Assembly: GCA_964629335.1 (NCBI GenBank)
Contig: CAZVRH010000005.1
Coordinates: 1 to 52,749 of the forward strand
Length of the DNA: 52,749 nt
Reading direction: 5' to 3'
Source: CACPJA01 sp964629335
GTDB taxonomy: Bacteria; Pseudomonadota; Gammaproteobacteria; Steroidobacterales; UBA11654
Part shown: piece by piece, positions 1 through 7,634 of the stretch
Numbering within the stretch: position 1 is the first letter of the stretch
Layout: each line of letters opens with the position of its first letter
Program-made: the position numbers and the translations under genes
Notes under the pieces: model-generated
Told to the model about the DNA's origin: nothing
Seen by the model: only the letters and a program-made list of their open reading frames with translations
The model's database searches: none

Positions 1-11
1 TTAAAACAGAC

Positions 12-85
12 TGGGTCGTATAGGAATCGAACCTATAACCAATGGATTAAGAGTCCACTGCTCTACCTAATTGAGCTAACGGCCC
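12..85 (-). tRNA. tRNA-Lys (anticodon CTT)
   Basis: The minus strand folds as a cloverleaf: a 7-nt acceptor arm, a GCTC/GAGC D-stem, an anticodon loop CTCTTAA giving anticodon CTT, and a T-arm with loop TTCGATT. The discriminator base is A. Two things are odd. Acceptor position 4 is C facing A69 (the partner arm reads ACGACCC, so T4 would be expected). The 3' end continues AGT rather than CCA, so the CCA tail is not encoded, unlike the other three tRNAs here. It may be a functional but diverged gene charged after CCA addition, or a decaying copy. Confidence 0.85.
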
Positions 86-94
86 TATGAAAGG

Positions 95-171
95 TGGGGT
101 GGACGATGGGGCTCGAACCCACGACCACCTGGACCACAACCAGGGGCTCTACCAACTGAGCTACGCCCACC
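95..171 (-). tRNA. tRNA-His (anticodon GTG)
   Basis: The minus-strand cloverleaf has anticodon loop TTGTGGT (anticodon GTG), a D-arm GCTC/GAGC and T-loop TTCGAGC. The acceptor arm GTGGGCG pairs with CGTCCAC through one G-T wobble. An extra 5' G (G-1) faces the discriminator C73, the identity signature of tRNA-His. CCA is encoded. It lies 9 nt upstream of tRNA-Lys on the same strand and 61 nt downstream of the cyclophilin gene, so the two tRNAs probably share a transcript. Confidence 0.95.
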
Positions 172-194
172 ATTGTTTCTAGTTAGAGGAAACC

Positions 195-222
195 ATTTTG
201 CCTTAGCCACGGTACTAGTCAA
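195..222 (-). promoter_or_regulatory. Possible promoter for tRNA-His/tRNA-Lys
   Basis: On the minus strand TTGACT (217-222) and CAAAAT (195-200) are 16 nt apart, about 24 nt upstream of the tRNA-His 5' end. The -35 is close to consensus and the -10 is weak. Read by eye only. Confidence 0.4.
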
Positions 223-232
223 ATAAAGTTTT

Positions 233-658
233 CTAATCGTCCTGTTCTATGCTTACAGAGATGATCTTATCTCCCTGCTCAATCGCATTAACTACATCCA
301 TGTCTGTCGTATGCCCAAAGACAGTATGTATACCGTCCAAATGAGGCTGAGGACTGTGACAAATAAAAAACTGACTACCGCCAGTATTTCTTCCCGCATG
401 TGCCATAGATAGTGTGCCTGCTTGGTGTCTATTATTATTGATCTCACAATCAATATGATAACCAGGACCGCCTGTTCCAGTTCCCTGGGGACAACCGCCT
501 TGGATCACAAAGTTAGGAATGACTCTATGAAAATTCAACCCGTCATAGAACCCCTTTTCAATTAGGTCTGTAAAATTCTTTACTGTATTGGGCGCATCCT
601 CATCAAATAAGCTGATATGGATCTCACCTTTCTCCGTATTCATTGTAACTTTACTCAT
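233..658 (-). CDS. ppiB: Cytoplasmic peptidyl-prolyl cis-trans isomerase, cyclophilin type
   Basis: Cyclophilins catalyse cis-trans isomerisation of peptidyl-proline bonds and assist folding. The 141-aa protein carries the family core: FHRVIPNFVIQGG at about 43-55 with catalytic Arg45, GGSQFFI at about 92-98, and a C-terminal region ending in the HTVFG strand. There is no signal peptide, so it should act in the cytoplasm. It is shorter than E. coli PpiB (about 164 aa), as in many compact cyclophilins. The ATG start has AAGGGG 6 nt upstream. The gene lies between the methyltransferase upstream and the tRNA-His/Lys pair downstream, all on one strand. A second, exported cyclophilin sits at 7039-7608. 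Confidence 0.93.
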   Translation of the reverse strand: MSKVTMNTEKGEIHISLFDEDAPNTVKNFTDLIEKGFYDGLNFHRVIPNFVIQGGCPQGTGTGGPGYHIDCEINNNRHQAGTLSMAHAGRNTGGSQFFICHSPQPHLDGIHTVFGHTTDMDVVNAIEQGDKIISVSIEQDD

Positions 659-766
659 AATTACCCCTTAAAAAATTAGCCATTATCCAGACTTTTAGGC
701 AAACTTTCTACTTTCCTTTTTAAATTATTTTTCCAACCTCAAAAAATTCTTCCAAATGCATTTCTT

Positions 767-1387
767 TTAGTTCAGAACTGCCGTACCCCAATAGTTATAG
801 CCCAAGACCTTAGGTGTACTGGGAAGATACATGGTCTCCAAGTCTACAATTGAGAAACCTGCAGATGAAATGATGTTGGGAATTTTCTTATTGATATTGC
901 AACCGCCTGATATTTTTGGCCAGAAGGTATTGATTCTATTCTGCCATTTGATCACATTCTCATCAGGAGCAAGGCCGTGCTCACAAAAGATCAACTTACC
1001 GTTTGGTTTAATCACCCGTGTGAGTTGTGAAAATGATTCGGGTAAACTGGATATTGTGCACATGGTGTAGGTCATAAGAACGGTGTCGAAGACATGATCA
1101 TCAAAATCAATCTCTTCTGCCTTTGCAACAATAAGCTCTATATTGGGAGTCTCGGGGTTAATTTGATTTTTAGCCATAGAAATTAATTCCTCTGAGGGAT
1201 CAATTCCCCATATCTTCTCGATACGATTGGGCTCATAAAAGGGAATATTTAATCCTGAACCAATGCCTATCTCTAAAACATTTCCTTTTGCAAGTGGGAC
1301 TACTTTTCTTCGTTGGTGGATAAAAGGGTTTTGATTACAGGTGCAATTCAAAAGATGGGGAAGAAGATATTTGTCATAAATGCTCAT
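767..1387 (-). CDS. Class I SAM-dependent methyltransferase (METTL7/UbiE-like)
   Basis: This 206-aa protein has a Rossmann SAM-binding motif I (VLEIGIGSG, about 37-45), an acidic motif-II region (GIDPSEE, about 61-67), and later strands LIFCEHG and FSIVDLE typical of Methyltransf_11/UbiE-like enzymes. The internal WQNRINTFWPKISGGC region and the C-terminal tail resemble METTL7-type methyltransferases; that is recall, not a search. The substrate cannot be told from sequence. No signal peptide or membrane segment is seen. It follows the MFS transporter by 40 nt on the same strand and may belong to the sulfatase unit upstream. It is not the ubiquinone enzyme UbiE, which is longer and has different flanking motifs. 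Confidence 0.8.
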   Translation of the reverse strand: MSIYDKYLLPHLLNCTCNQNPFIHQRRKVVPLAKGNVLEIGIGSGLNIPFYEPNRIEKIWGIDPSEELISMAKNQINPETPNIELIVAKAEEIDFDDHVFDTVLMTYTMCTISSLPESFSQLTRVIKPNGKLIFCEHGLAPDENVIKWQNRINTFWPKISGGCNINKKIPNIISSAGFSIVDLETMYLPSTPKVLGYNYWGTAVLN

Positions 1388-1427
1388 ATTATTAATCGTC
1401 TCTTAACTCAGGGAATAAGATTAGGGT

Positions 1428-2645
1428 TTATGATGCATCAGCAATGCTGGGATATCTATTCCTAAGATATCTATAGAGCAACCAGTAAATTAACATTGCC
1501 GCCATGGCAGCGCACCAACACATCACAAAAACACTTGAATACCCAAGATTTAGTGACAACAACGAGGCAGCAATGTTCGGTCCCACGATTTGACCAAGCC
1601 CTTGTGCTGCAGGTAAGTAGGCGGCATAGTTGCCTCCATGGTCAAAGCTCGCCAGAGAGCCCATCTGATAGACATCGGTAAAAATCCAAAGCAGATTAAA
1701 AGTGAAAACACTCATTAAAAACTTAGGTTCATTGATACCAAATGCCAACATACCAACGCCTGTTGCCATGGTGAATAGAGCAATAAGCAATGGACGCAAC
1801 AAACCAAAACGATTACTCAATAAAGTTGCAATCAGACAGCCAAGCAATGAACACAATGATGCCCAGACAAGCACCTCACCGACCAATTTTGGATTGGTAT
1901 TACCGTCTAAAGCGGCTAACTCAATATATGTCCAATAAGCACCAATGTTGATGTAAGTTAGAAAGATAGCAAAAAGACAAACCCATGCCAGAAGAGGTTT
2001 AGATGAGCTATCCTTACCCATAGAATCGTCTCCTGAAGAGTCTGATCGTGGTTTAGGGTAACTCCGGATCCATCTCAGAAAAATCAAGGTAATCAAAAAA
2101 CAGACAATAAAAACCCAATAAATCCCATTCATTGATAGTTGCGGCAAAACCCTCATCTCTAACGCTTGAGTAAAAGCAAAGCTGAAGAGCATCAAATTAT
2201 AGGCAAGTGCGGGTCGGATGGACATGCCAAAAACAGCCATTGCTACTGCAGTATAAATACCGCTGCCGAAACCGGCAAGAAATCGAAGCCAAAGAACTAC
2301 CTCGTAGTCAACATACTTAAGGCACAACCCATTTGCTAAGACAGCTATAAAAATTCCTAAGACAACCAATAATCTTCGATTCATTCGATTGATCATCCAT
2401 GCTGCTGCAACTGCTCCTGCAGATAAGCCGCCCAAATCCATGCCTGCAACCCTACCAACCTCGACTTCAGTAAAGCCTAATTTAGTAACCCAAGCAGTGC
2501 TGATGACCGGTATACCCACTAGCACACCATAGCCAACAAGAACCATGTACAGAGCAACCGCAAGACCTCGCCAGTCGTCGTTGATAAGTATACGCCAGTC
2601 GTCCAGTGCCAGGGCAACCCCAGTTTTATTGTGTTGTCCTATCAT
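1428..2645 (-). CDS. MFS transporter
   Basis: This 405-aa very hydrophobic protein has roughly 12 predicted transmembrane helices arranged as two halves around a charged cytoplasmic loop rich in Ser/Asp/Lys at about 195-215, the usual major facilitator layout. Short basic loops such as NRMNRR after the third helix fit the MFS loop 2-3 motif. The substrate is unknown. The ATG lies 3 nt after the stop of the small secreted protein (2649-2963), so translation is probably coupled to it and to the arylsulfatase upstream. Transport of a sulfated compound or its product is an inference from that context only. Confidence 0.85.
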   Translation of the reverse strand: MIGQHNKTGVALALDDWRILINDDWRGLAVALYMVLVGYGVLVGIPVISTAWVTKLGFTEVEVGRVAGMDLGGLSAGAVAAAWMINRMNRRLLVVLGIFIAVLANGLCLKYVDYEVVLWLRFLAGFGSGIYTAVAMAVFGMSIRPALAYNLMLFSFAFTQALEMRVLPQLSMNGIYWVFIVCFLITLIFLRWIRSYPKPRSDSSGDDSMGKDSSSKPLLAWVCLFAIFLTYINIGAYWTYIELAALDGNTNPKLVGEVLVWASLCSLLGCLIATLLSNRFGLLRPLLIALFTMATGVGMLAFGINEPKFLMSVFTFNLLWIFTDVYQMGSLASFDHGGNYAAYLPAAQGLGQIVGPNIAASLLSLNLGYSSVFVMCWCAAMAAMLIYWLLYRYLRNRYPSIADAS

Positions 2646-2648
2646 TAT

Positions 2649-2963
2649 TTAGTCGTTGACCCTTCTTTTTCTTGACTTCTCATGATGGAGGATGCACTGA
2701 AGGTATAAACCGTTATTTCTTCTTTTTCGAATAATGATTTCAGAATCGAATTCACAGTACTGTCCAATTGTCTGCTCAAGGCTCCATTCTTCAAGATCAT
2801 TGCCATTAATGACCGCCCACAATAGATCTCCTTCTTCGCAATCATTGCTAATCGCTACCTTAATATCATGAAAATTATCTCCCGAAACCCAACAGTATTT
2901 TTCTTGAGCAAAGATATTAGTAGAAAATATCAGTAAGATTATTGTAAGAACCAGTTTTATCAT
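2649..2963 (-). CDS. Small secreted protein with four cysteines, function unknown
   Basis: I do not recognise a named family. The 104-aa product starts with a clear signal peptide (Lys3, hydrophobic core about 4-17, likely cleavage after IFA at 19). The mature part has four cysteines (24, 42, 70, 90), which could form two disulfides in the periplasm, and ends in a strongly basic tail. The gene lies 3 nt downstream of the arylsulfatase stop and ends 3 nt before the MFS start, so it is almost certainly co-translated with them. A different reading frame across the same bases (2645-2845) lacks these features and was not chosen. Confidence 0.72.
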   Translation of the reverse strand: MIKLVLTIILLIFSTNIFAQEKYCWVSGDNFHDIKVAISNDCEEGDLLWAVINGNDLEEWSLEQTIGQYCEFDSEIIIRKRRNNGLYLQCILHHEKSRKRRVND

Positions 2964-2966
2964 ACC

Positions 2967-4352
2967 TTATGGGTCTGGGGTTCCAGGGTCATTTTCAATG
3001 GACTCTTCATGGTCTTCTAAAACTTGGTATAAAGGAAAATCCACCCAAGTGTCATTTAAATAATTTAACTCTGGGACTTCCTCTTTTGGATCAACTATTA
3101 AGTTGTAGACAGAAGGATAAGCCATATTCTTAATGCCATATCCATCTTCATCCATCTCTTTAAGGAGGATCTTCCAATTGCGCCATTTGGCTCCAAAGAG
3201 TTCATTACCAATATAGATAACCAATGATTCTCTGGCCGACTTTAGAGTCTTGCCCATGAGGAAATTAGATTGATCTACCCCATCTATGATTCGATCTTTA
3301 GGCATCTCGGCTCCAATAAAACTAGCCAAAGTTGGAAAAACATCCATCTGGTGGAAGACCTCATTTGATACTGTTCCCTTAGGAATTTTTCCTGGCCATT
3401 TAATCAGAAATGGGACGCGTAATGAGCCTTCGTAAGGAGAAAACATACCGCTTCTCCATGGACCGGTGAAACCAAAAGACCTTGGAACACCTTCTCGTCC
3501 ATTGTCTGATGTAAAAATAAAGATGGTGTTCTCTGTTAAACCTAGTTCGTCAATTGTTTCTAATAATTCACCAATATAGGCATCCGTTTGAGCAAGAACA
3601 TCGGCAAAGCTTCCGTTGCCAGTTGTTCCATAGAAGTCTGGATGAGGGTCCACAGGTTCATGAGTCTGCGTGTAAGGTAAATATGCAAAAAACGGTTGAT
3701 CAGACTTTGCTTTGCGTTTAATAAAATCAATCGCATGGTCTGTGATATCTCTATCGATAGTTGCTCTTTTAGCGCGGTCATAGACTTCTAATTCTTTGGG
3801 TTCTTGCCCCCGGAAAGAAGACATAACATGGGCAAATTCAAGATCGGGATGACTGTCTGCAGCATAACTATTGCTGTCTGGCCAAAAAGCCCGATCTGAT
3901 GATCTGGGTATTCCGTTCCATTCATCAAAGCCTTGATCCGTTGGATACCGACCTTTGGTATCCCCTAAATGCCATTTTCCAAAGATACCGGTGGTATATC
4001 CTTGTTCTGAAAGAATTTCTGCCAATGTAATTTCCCATTTGGTTATGCCATACCAGACCCCTCTAGTGGGACCATCTCTACGCTGTCTTGTACGGATACC
4101 GTATCGTCCAGTCATTAAAGCAGAACGCGAGGGTGTGCATTCAGCTTCAACATTATAATTTGTTAATTGAAAGCCTTCAGTTGCGATGCTGTCAATGTTT
4201 GGAGTTGGTGCACCACGTAAAACTCCCCCACCGTAAACTCCAATCTCGCCGTAGCCAAAATTATCCATTAATACCAGAACGATATTAGGTTGCTTTTCTG
4301 CCCAAAGATTTGAACAAAAAAGTAATAGTGTAATGAGAATGATTTTTTTCAT
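2967..4352 (-). CDS. Secreted arylsulfatase-family sulfatase (type I, formylglycine-dependent)
   Basis: Type I sulfatases hydrolyse sulfate esters. The 461-aa precursor has an N-terminal signal peptide (cleavage near WA-E, about residue 19). The catalytic CTPSR motif is at 72-76, where Cys72 would be converted to formylglycine. GKWHLG (125-130) gives Lys126 and His128; His231 and TSDNG (281-285) supply further active-site and metal residues. The first metal motif reads LMDNFGYG, with Asp30-Asn31 where most family members have Asp-Asp. No formylglycine-generating enzyme or anSME is in the window, so maturation must be encoded elsewhere. The ATG overlaps the stop of the MORN-like gene (ATGA) with AGGAG 5 nt upstream. 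The substrate is unknown. Confidence 0.92.
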   Translation of the reverse strand: MKKIILITLLLFCSNLWAEKQPNIVLVLMDNFGYGEIGVYGGGVLRGAPTPNIDSIATEGFQLTNYNVEAECTPSRSALMTGRYGIRTRQRRDGPTRGVWYGITKWEITLAEILSEQGYTTGIFGKWHLGDTKGRYPTDQGFDEWNGIPRSSDRAFWPDSNSYAADSHPDLEFAHVMSSFRGQEPKELEVYDRAKRATIDRDITDHAIDFIKRKAKSDQPFFAYLPYTQTHEPVDPHPDFYGTTGNGSFADVLAQTDAYIGELLETIDELGLTENTIFIFTSDNGREGVPRSFGFTGPWRSGMFSPYEGSLRVPFLIKWPGKIPKGTVSNEVFHQMDVFPTLASFIGAEMPKDRIIDGVDQSNFLMGKTLKSARESLVIYIGNELFGAKWRNWKILLKEMDEDGYGIKNMAYPSVYNLIVDPKEEVPELNYLNDTWVDFPLYQVLEDHEESIENDPGTPDP

Positions 4353-4693
4353 TTTACTCCTGGTATTCCTCCAGCATAAGGACTTCCTCGACTGTTTAAA
4401 TCTCCTTGATTAATGTTTCTGAAATCATTTTTCTCTAAAAGCCTTCCATTTGAGCTAAAAGTTTTCCAAACACCAATGGGTCTTCCTTCATTGTATTTTT
4501 CTCTTGCTTGTAGTTGTCCTGTGTCATAGAAGAACTCCCATGTTCCGTGTTTTTTATTGTTTTTTACTTCTCCGGTCAGATAAGTGACTCCATTGTTATG
4601 TTTCATAAGAAACTTTCCATCAGGTGGTAACTCTTGAAGATTTGCATTTGTAGAACACAAAAGAAGAACTGATATGAGGATGAGTTTTTTCAT
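4349..4693 (-). CDS. Secreted MORN/YwqK-like repeat protein
   Basis: This 114-aa product has a signal peptide (about 1-18) followed by two short repeats of the MORN/YwqK type: GEVKNNKKHGTWEFF at about 41-55 and NEGRPIGVWKTF at about 68-79, each pairing a Gly-Lys/Arg turn with a tryptophan strand. These repeats commonly form antiparallel beta-sheet; no catalytic residues are evident. The gene starts only 21 nt after the encoded CCA of tRNA-Arg and its stop overlaps the arylsulfatase start (ATGA). It is therefore the first cistron of the sulfatase unit and possibly part of a tRNA-mRNA transcript. Confidence 0.75.
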   Translation of the reverse strand: MKKLILISVLLLCSTNANLQELPPDGKFLMKHNNGVTYLTGEVKNNKKHGTWEFFYDTGQLQAREKYNEGRPIGVWKTFSSNGRLLEKNDFRNINQGDLNSRGSPYAGGIPGVK

Positions 4694-4714
4694 GTTTTAA
4701 GGTTATCAGATTTC

Positions 4715-4791
<77 letters not shown>

Positions 4792-4810
4792 TGTGGTAAT
4801 AATTACAGTG

Positions 4811-4838
4811 ATTATAAAGATTTTCTTATTTTATTTAA
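4811..4838 (-). promoter_or_regulatory. Promoter of tRNA-Arg and probably the sulfatase unit
   Basis: On the minus strand there is a perfect TATAAT (4811-4816) with TTAAAT (4833-4838) 16 nt upstream. The predicted start site, near 4804, is about 13 nt before the tRNA 5' end. It is the only promoter-like sequence I see ahead of the MORN-sulfatase-MFS genes. Confidence 0.6.
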
Positions 4839-4871
4839 TGATTATTATCAAATAATAAACGATCTATCTTT

Positions 4872-5921
4872 TTATGCCGATTGAGCCTCCCTCCAGTCAA
4901 CATCATCGTTGTCAAAATCCTCCCATTTGAGCACGCCAAGTTTCTCAAACTTTGGTCGAACTGATTCGGTCAACAACCCTACTCTTTTAAGGCTCGGTAT
5001 AACCCTTTGAAATAGAAACTCCTGGAAATCTCTTCTTATAGTAACAGACTCATCGTGTTTAATCGTTTCCTCTACATCCCAACCAAGCTCCTCGAAGACT
5101 TCAACAGCATGGAGCCTCTGTCTCATAATTACACAAGCCTCATATGCAAATTGGGCTCTTTCTTCGATTTCTTCTTCACTCAAACTTTTCACATGTTGCT
5201 CTAAATAATGAACACCAAATGTCACATGTCGCGATTCATCCTGAATGACTTTTTGAATCAGTTCTTTGAGAAGATTATCTGGAAAACTCAATTGAATTGC
5301 CTTAAAGGCCCCAAGCGCTAATCCTTCAATAACCAATTGCATGCCAATGAATTTCAAATCCCATCTCTCGTCAGTCAAAATCTTATCTAGAAGGGCTTTG
5401 AGATCAGGTGTGACCGGATACATAATTCCCTGCCTTGTTTGGAGATATTTATTGAATGCTTCAACATGCCTTGCTTCATCATAAGTTTGAGTGGCTGCGT
5501 ATAGTTTTGCATTGTAGGTCGGAGCGCAAGAACACAATTGGCTCGCAACCAATAGTGCGCCCTGCTCACCATGAAGAAACTGACTCAGTGTCCAAGCTGA
5601 GAACCTTTTCTGAGCATGTAACTTGACGTCATCGCTCATATCTAGGTAGGGCTGATAACCAAGATAAGATTGATGATTTACGGCAAAATCTTCTTCAAGT
5701 GTTGCTTTGTTAATATCCCATTTTTGAGACCAATCTAGATCAATCTCAACATCCCACTGTCTTTTTTTGGCCAGTTGATAAAGCCTATTAATTTTATTGT
5801 CTGCCGCTGTATAGTCCCAGTTGTAAGAACCCGTTAAGGGTGTCTGAAAAATCTCTTTTATTTCTTTGAAATCACTCTTCGTGAGATACATATCAGGCTT
5901 GAATTCATGTACTTTGCTCAT
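4872..5921 (-). CDS. Ferritin-like di-iron protein, probable oxygenase or oxidase
   Basis: This 349-aa, mostly helical protein carries the two-fold Glu/ExxH pattern of di-iron ferritin-like enzymes. Glu119 (HGEQGA), Glu149 with His152 (DEARH), Glu199 (VIEG), and Glu229 with His232 (DESRH) are placed as in ribonucleotide reductase R2-like and AurF-like carboxylate-bridged sites. The substrate is unknown and it is too divergent to name. It is not an R2 subunit by context: there is no nrdA nearby. No signal peptide or membrane anchor is seen. It starts 50 nt downstream of tRNA-Pro on the same strand and ends 33 nt before the tRNA-Arg promoter. The reading of the metal ligands is direct; enzymatic activity is inferred. 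Confidence 0.82.
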   Translation of the reverse strand: MSKVHEFKPDMYLTKSDFKEIKEIFQTPLTGSYNWDYTAADNKINRLYQLAKKRQWDVEIDLDWSQKWDINKATLEEDFAVNHQSYLGYQPYLDMSDDVKLHAQKRFSAWTLSQFLHGEQGALLVASQLCSCAPTYNAKLYAATQTYDEARHVEAFNKYLQTRQGIMYPVTPDLKALLDKILTDERWDLKFIGMQLVIEGLALGAFKAIQLSFPDNLLKELIQKVIQDESRHVTFGVHYLEQHVKSLSEEEIEERAQFAYEACVIMRQRLHAVEVFEELGWDVEETIKHDESVTIRRDFQEFLFQRVIPSLKRVGLLTESVRPKFEKLGVLKWEDFDNDDVDWREAQSA

Positions 5922-5971
5922 AATCTATTTTAAACAAAGTTTTTGATTTTTTTCCAGTGTTGAAATCCTGA

Positions 5972-6048
5972 TGGTCGGGGCAGAGGGATTTGAACCCCCG
6001 ACCCTCTGCTCCCAAAGCAGATGCGCTACCAGACTGCGCTATGCCCCG
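5972..6048 (-). tRNA. tRNA-Pro (anticodon TGG)
   Basis: The minus-strand cloverleaf has acceptor CGGGGCA pairing with TGCCCCG, anticodon stem TCTGC/GCAGA with loop TTTGGGA (anticodon TGG), T-loop TTCAAAT, discriminator A and encoded CCA. The di-iron protein gene begins 50 nt downstream. Confidence 0.97.
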
Positions 6049-6069
6049 AATCAAAATTGATGAGGTCGT

Positions 6070-6100
6070 ATTATACTTCTCATTATTGTGAATCCGTTAA
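6070..6100 (-). promoter_or_regulatory. Promoter of tRNA-Pro
   Basis: A perfect TATAAT (6070-6075) on the minus strand lies about 22 nt upstream of the tRNA-Pro 5' end. A TTAACG -35 (6095-6100) is at a wide 19-nt spacing. The -10 is convincing, the -35 less so. Confidence 0.55.
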
Positions 6101-6174
6101 CATTTTAGAAAAAAGATTTCTGAGAGATCTCGAATCATTGTTTGGTATCATGACACCTCTGAGAGGTAAATATA

Positions 6175-7038
6175 ATGACGGCGAATATTATAGATGGAAA
6201 AAAGATAGCTGAGAAAATTATCTTTGAGATAAAAGATAAGATTAGCACTAATGAGACCGCAGGAATAACTCCTCCAGGACTAGCGGTCATTCAGGTGGGG
6301 GTAGATCCTGCCTCCAGTGTCTATGTGAGAAATAAACGAACGGCCTGTAATGAAGTTGGCATGAAGTCGTTTAATTATGATTTAGATGAATCAACTACTC
6401 AAAAAGAACTAATTAATTTGATAGAAGACCTTAATAATAATCAGGAAGTAAATGGGATTTTAGTGCAACTCCCTCTACCAGATCATATTAATGAGACTGT
6501 GGTGATCGAAACTATACACCCCACTAAAGACGTGGATGGCTTTCATCCATACACCATAGGACGACTGATGCAAAGAATACCTCTGCTAAGACCCTGTACC
6601 GCTATTGGAGTAATACACATGCTTGAACATATAAACATTGATCCAATCGGTATGCATGCCGTTATCGTGGGTGCCTCTAACCTTGTTGGTAGACCGCTAA
6701 ATCTAGAGCTACTTTTAAAAGGAGCCACCACCACAGTCTGTCATAAATTTACAAATAATTTAAAAGATCATGTTCTATCAGCCGATATATTGGCTGTAGC
6801 TATAGGTAAACCTAACTTCATACCAGGAAGCTGGGTTAAAGAGGGTGCCGTTGTTATTGATATCGGCATTAACCGTGACGAGGAGAGTGGAAAATTGATT
6901 GGAGATGTAGATTTTGATACGGCTAAAGAAAGTGCCTCTTGGATTTCCCCTGTGCCAGGCGGTGTTGGACCTATGACGGTTGCCATGTTAATAAAAAATA
7001 CTCTACTTGCCTCTGAATTAGTTTTAGAATCGGATTAA
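6175..7038 (+). CDS. folD: Bifunctional methylene-THF dehydrogenase/methenyl-THF cyclohydrolase
   Basis: FolD interconverts 5,10-methylene-THF, 5,10-methenyl-THF and 10-formyl-THF with NADP, feeding purine and formyl-Met synthesis. The 287-aa length is typical. Signature motifs are YVRNKRTACNEVGM with catalytic Tyr and Lys near 50-54, QLPLP, DVDGFHP, the dinucleotide-binding GASNLVGRPL and the C-terminal PVPGGVGPMTVAML. The ATG is preceded by GAGAGG at about 8 nt. It heads a plus-strand run with the periplasmic cyclophilin (next ATG directly after the TAA) and lpxH. Its folate partners glyA and folC are also in this window. Confidence 0.97.
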   Translation: MTANIIDGKKIAEKIIFEIKDKISTNETAGITPPGLAVIQVGVDPASSVYVRNKRTACNEVGMKSFNYDLDESTTQKELINLIEDLNNNQEVNGILVQLPLPDHINETVVIETIHPTKDVDGFHPYTIGRLMQRIPLLRPCTAIGVIHMLEHINIDPIGMHAVIVGASNLVGRPLNLELLLKGATTTVCHKFTNNLKDHVLSADILAVAIGKPNFIPGSWVKEGAVVIDIGINRDEESGKLIGDVDFDTAKESASWISPVPGGVGPMTVAMLIKNTLLASELVLESD

Positions 7039-7608
7039 ATGAAAACTCTGATTAAAAATATAATGGTCCTGATTCCTCTGGTTTTATTCTCCCCCTTTAT
7101 ACAGAGTTCTGAAAACTATCCACAAATTGAAGTGACCACAACTTCTGGGGTTTTTGTTATTGAATTGGATAGAAACAGAGCCCCCATAACTGTCGAGAAT
7201 TTTCTTAAATATTTAAATAATGGGTTTTATAAAAATACTGTTTTTCACCGAGTAATTCCTGGTTTTGTAATACAAGCCGGCGGTTATACGGTGGATCTTG
7301 AGGAAAAGGAAACACTACCTGATATTATTAATGAATCTGGCAATGGATTGACGAATCAAAGAATGTCTATCGGCATGGCTAGAACCAATGATCCTCACAG
7401 TGCGAGTTCACAGTTTTATATAAATCTAGCCGATAATTTTTCACTTGACCCCATGCCAACCCGATGGGGTTATACCGTTTTTGGTGATGTGATCCAAGGC
7501 TTCGAAGCAGTAAACGCAATTGCTGGAAATGCCACACAAACAATGAATGGAATGCAAGATGTTCCGGTCGCTCCTGTGATTATCTTAGATATCAAGAGAA
7601 TTGATTAA
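7039..7608 (+). CDS. Periplasmic peptidyl-prolyl isomerase, cyclophilin type
   Basis: This 189-aa cyclophilin has an N-terminal signal peptide (hydrophobic core about 10-20, cleavage near the QSS-E region at about 24), so it should act in the periplasm like E. coli PpiA. Core motifs are FHRVIPGFVIQAGG (about 68-81, with catalytic Arg), SSQFYINLADN (about 125-135) and a VFG strand. Its ATG follows the folD stop with no spacer, so it is translationally coupled to folD. The cytoplasmic cyclophilin at 233-658 is the second member. The symbol ppiA would fit, but orthology was not tested. Confidence 0.92.
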   Translation: MKTLIKNIMVLIPLVLFSPFIQSSENYPQIEVTTTSGVFVIELDRNRAPITVENFLKYLNNGFYKNTVFHRVIPGFVIQAGGYTVDLEEKETLPDIINESGNGLTNQRMSIGMARTNDPHSASSQFYINLADNFSLDPMPTRWGYTVFGDVIQGFEAVNAIAGNATQTMNGMQDVPVAPVIILDIKRID

Positions 7609-7634
7609 CCAAGATTTACAAGTCATTTTTTAAA

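Noticed and set aside
2645..2845. 66-aa minus-strand frame overlapping the small secreted protein
   Set aside because: Lies in a different frame inside 2649-2963, which has a signal peptide, paired cysteines and 3-nt spacing to both neighbours; the 66-aa frame has none of these.
6021..6212. 63-aa plus-strand frame before folD
   Set aside because: Begins inside the tRNA-Pro gene on the opposite strand and runs across the tRNA promoter and the folD start.
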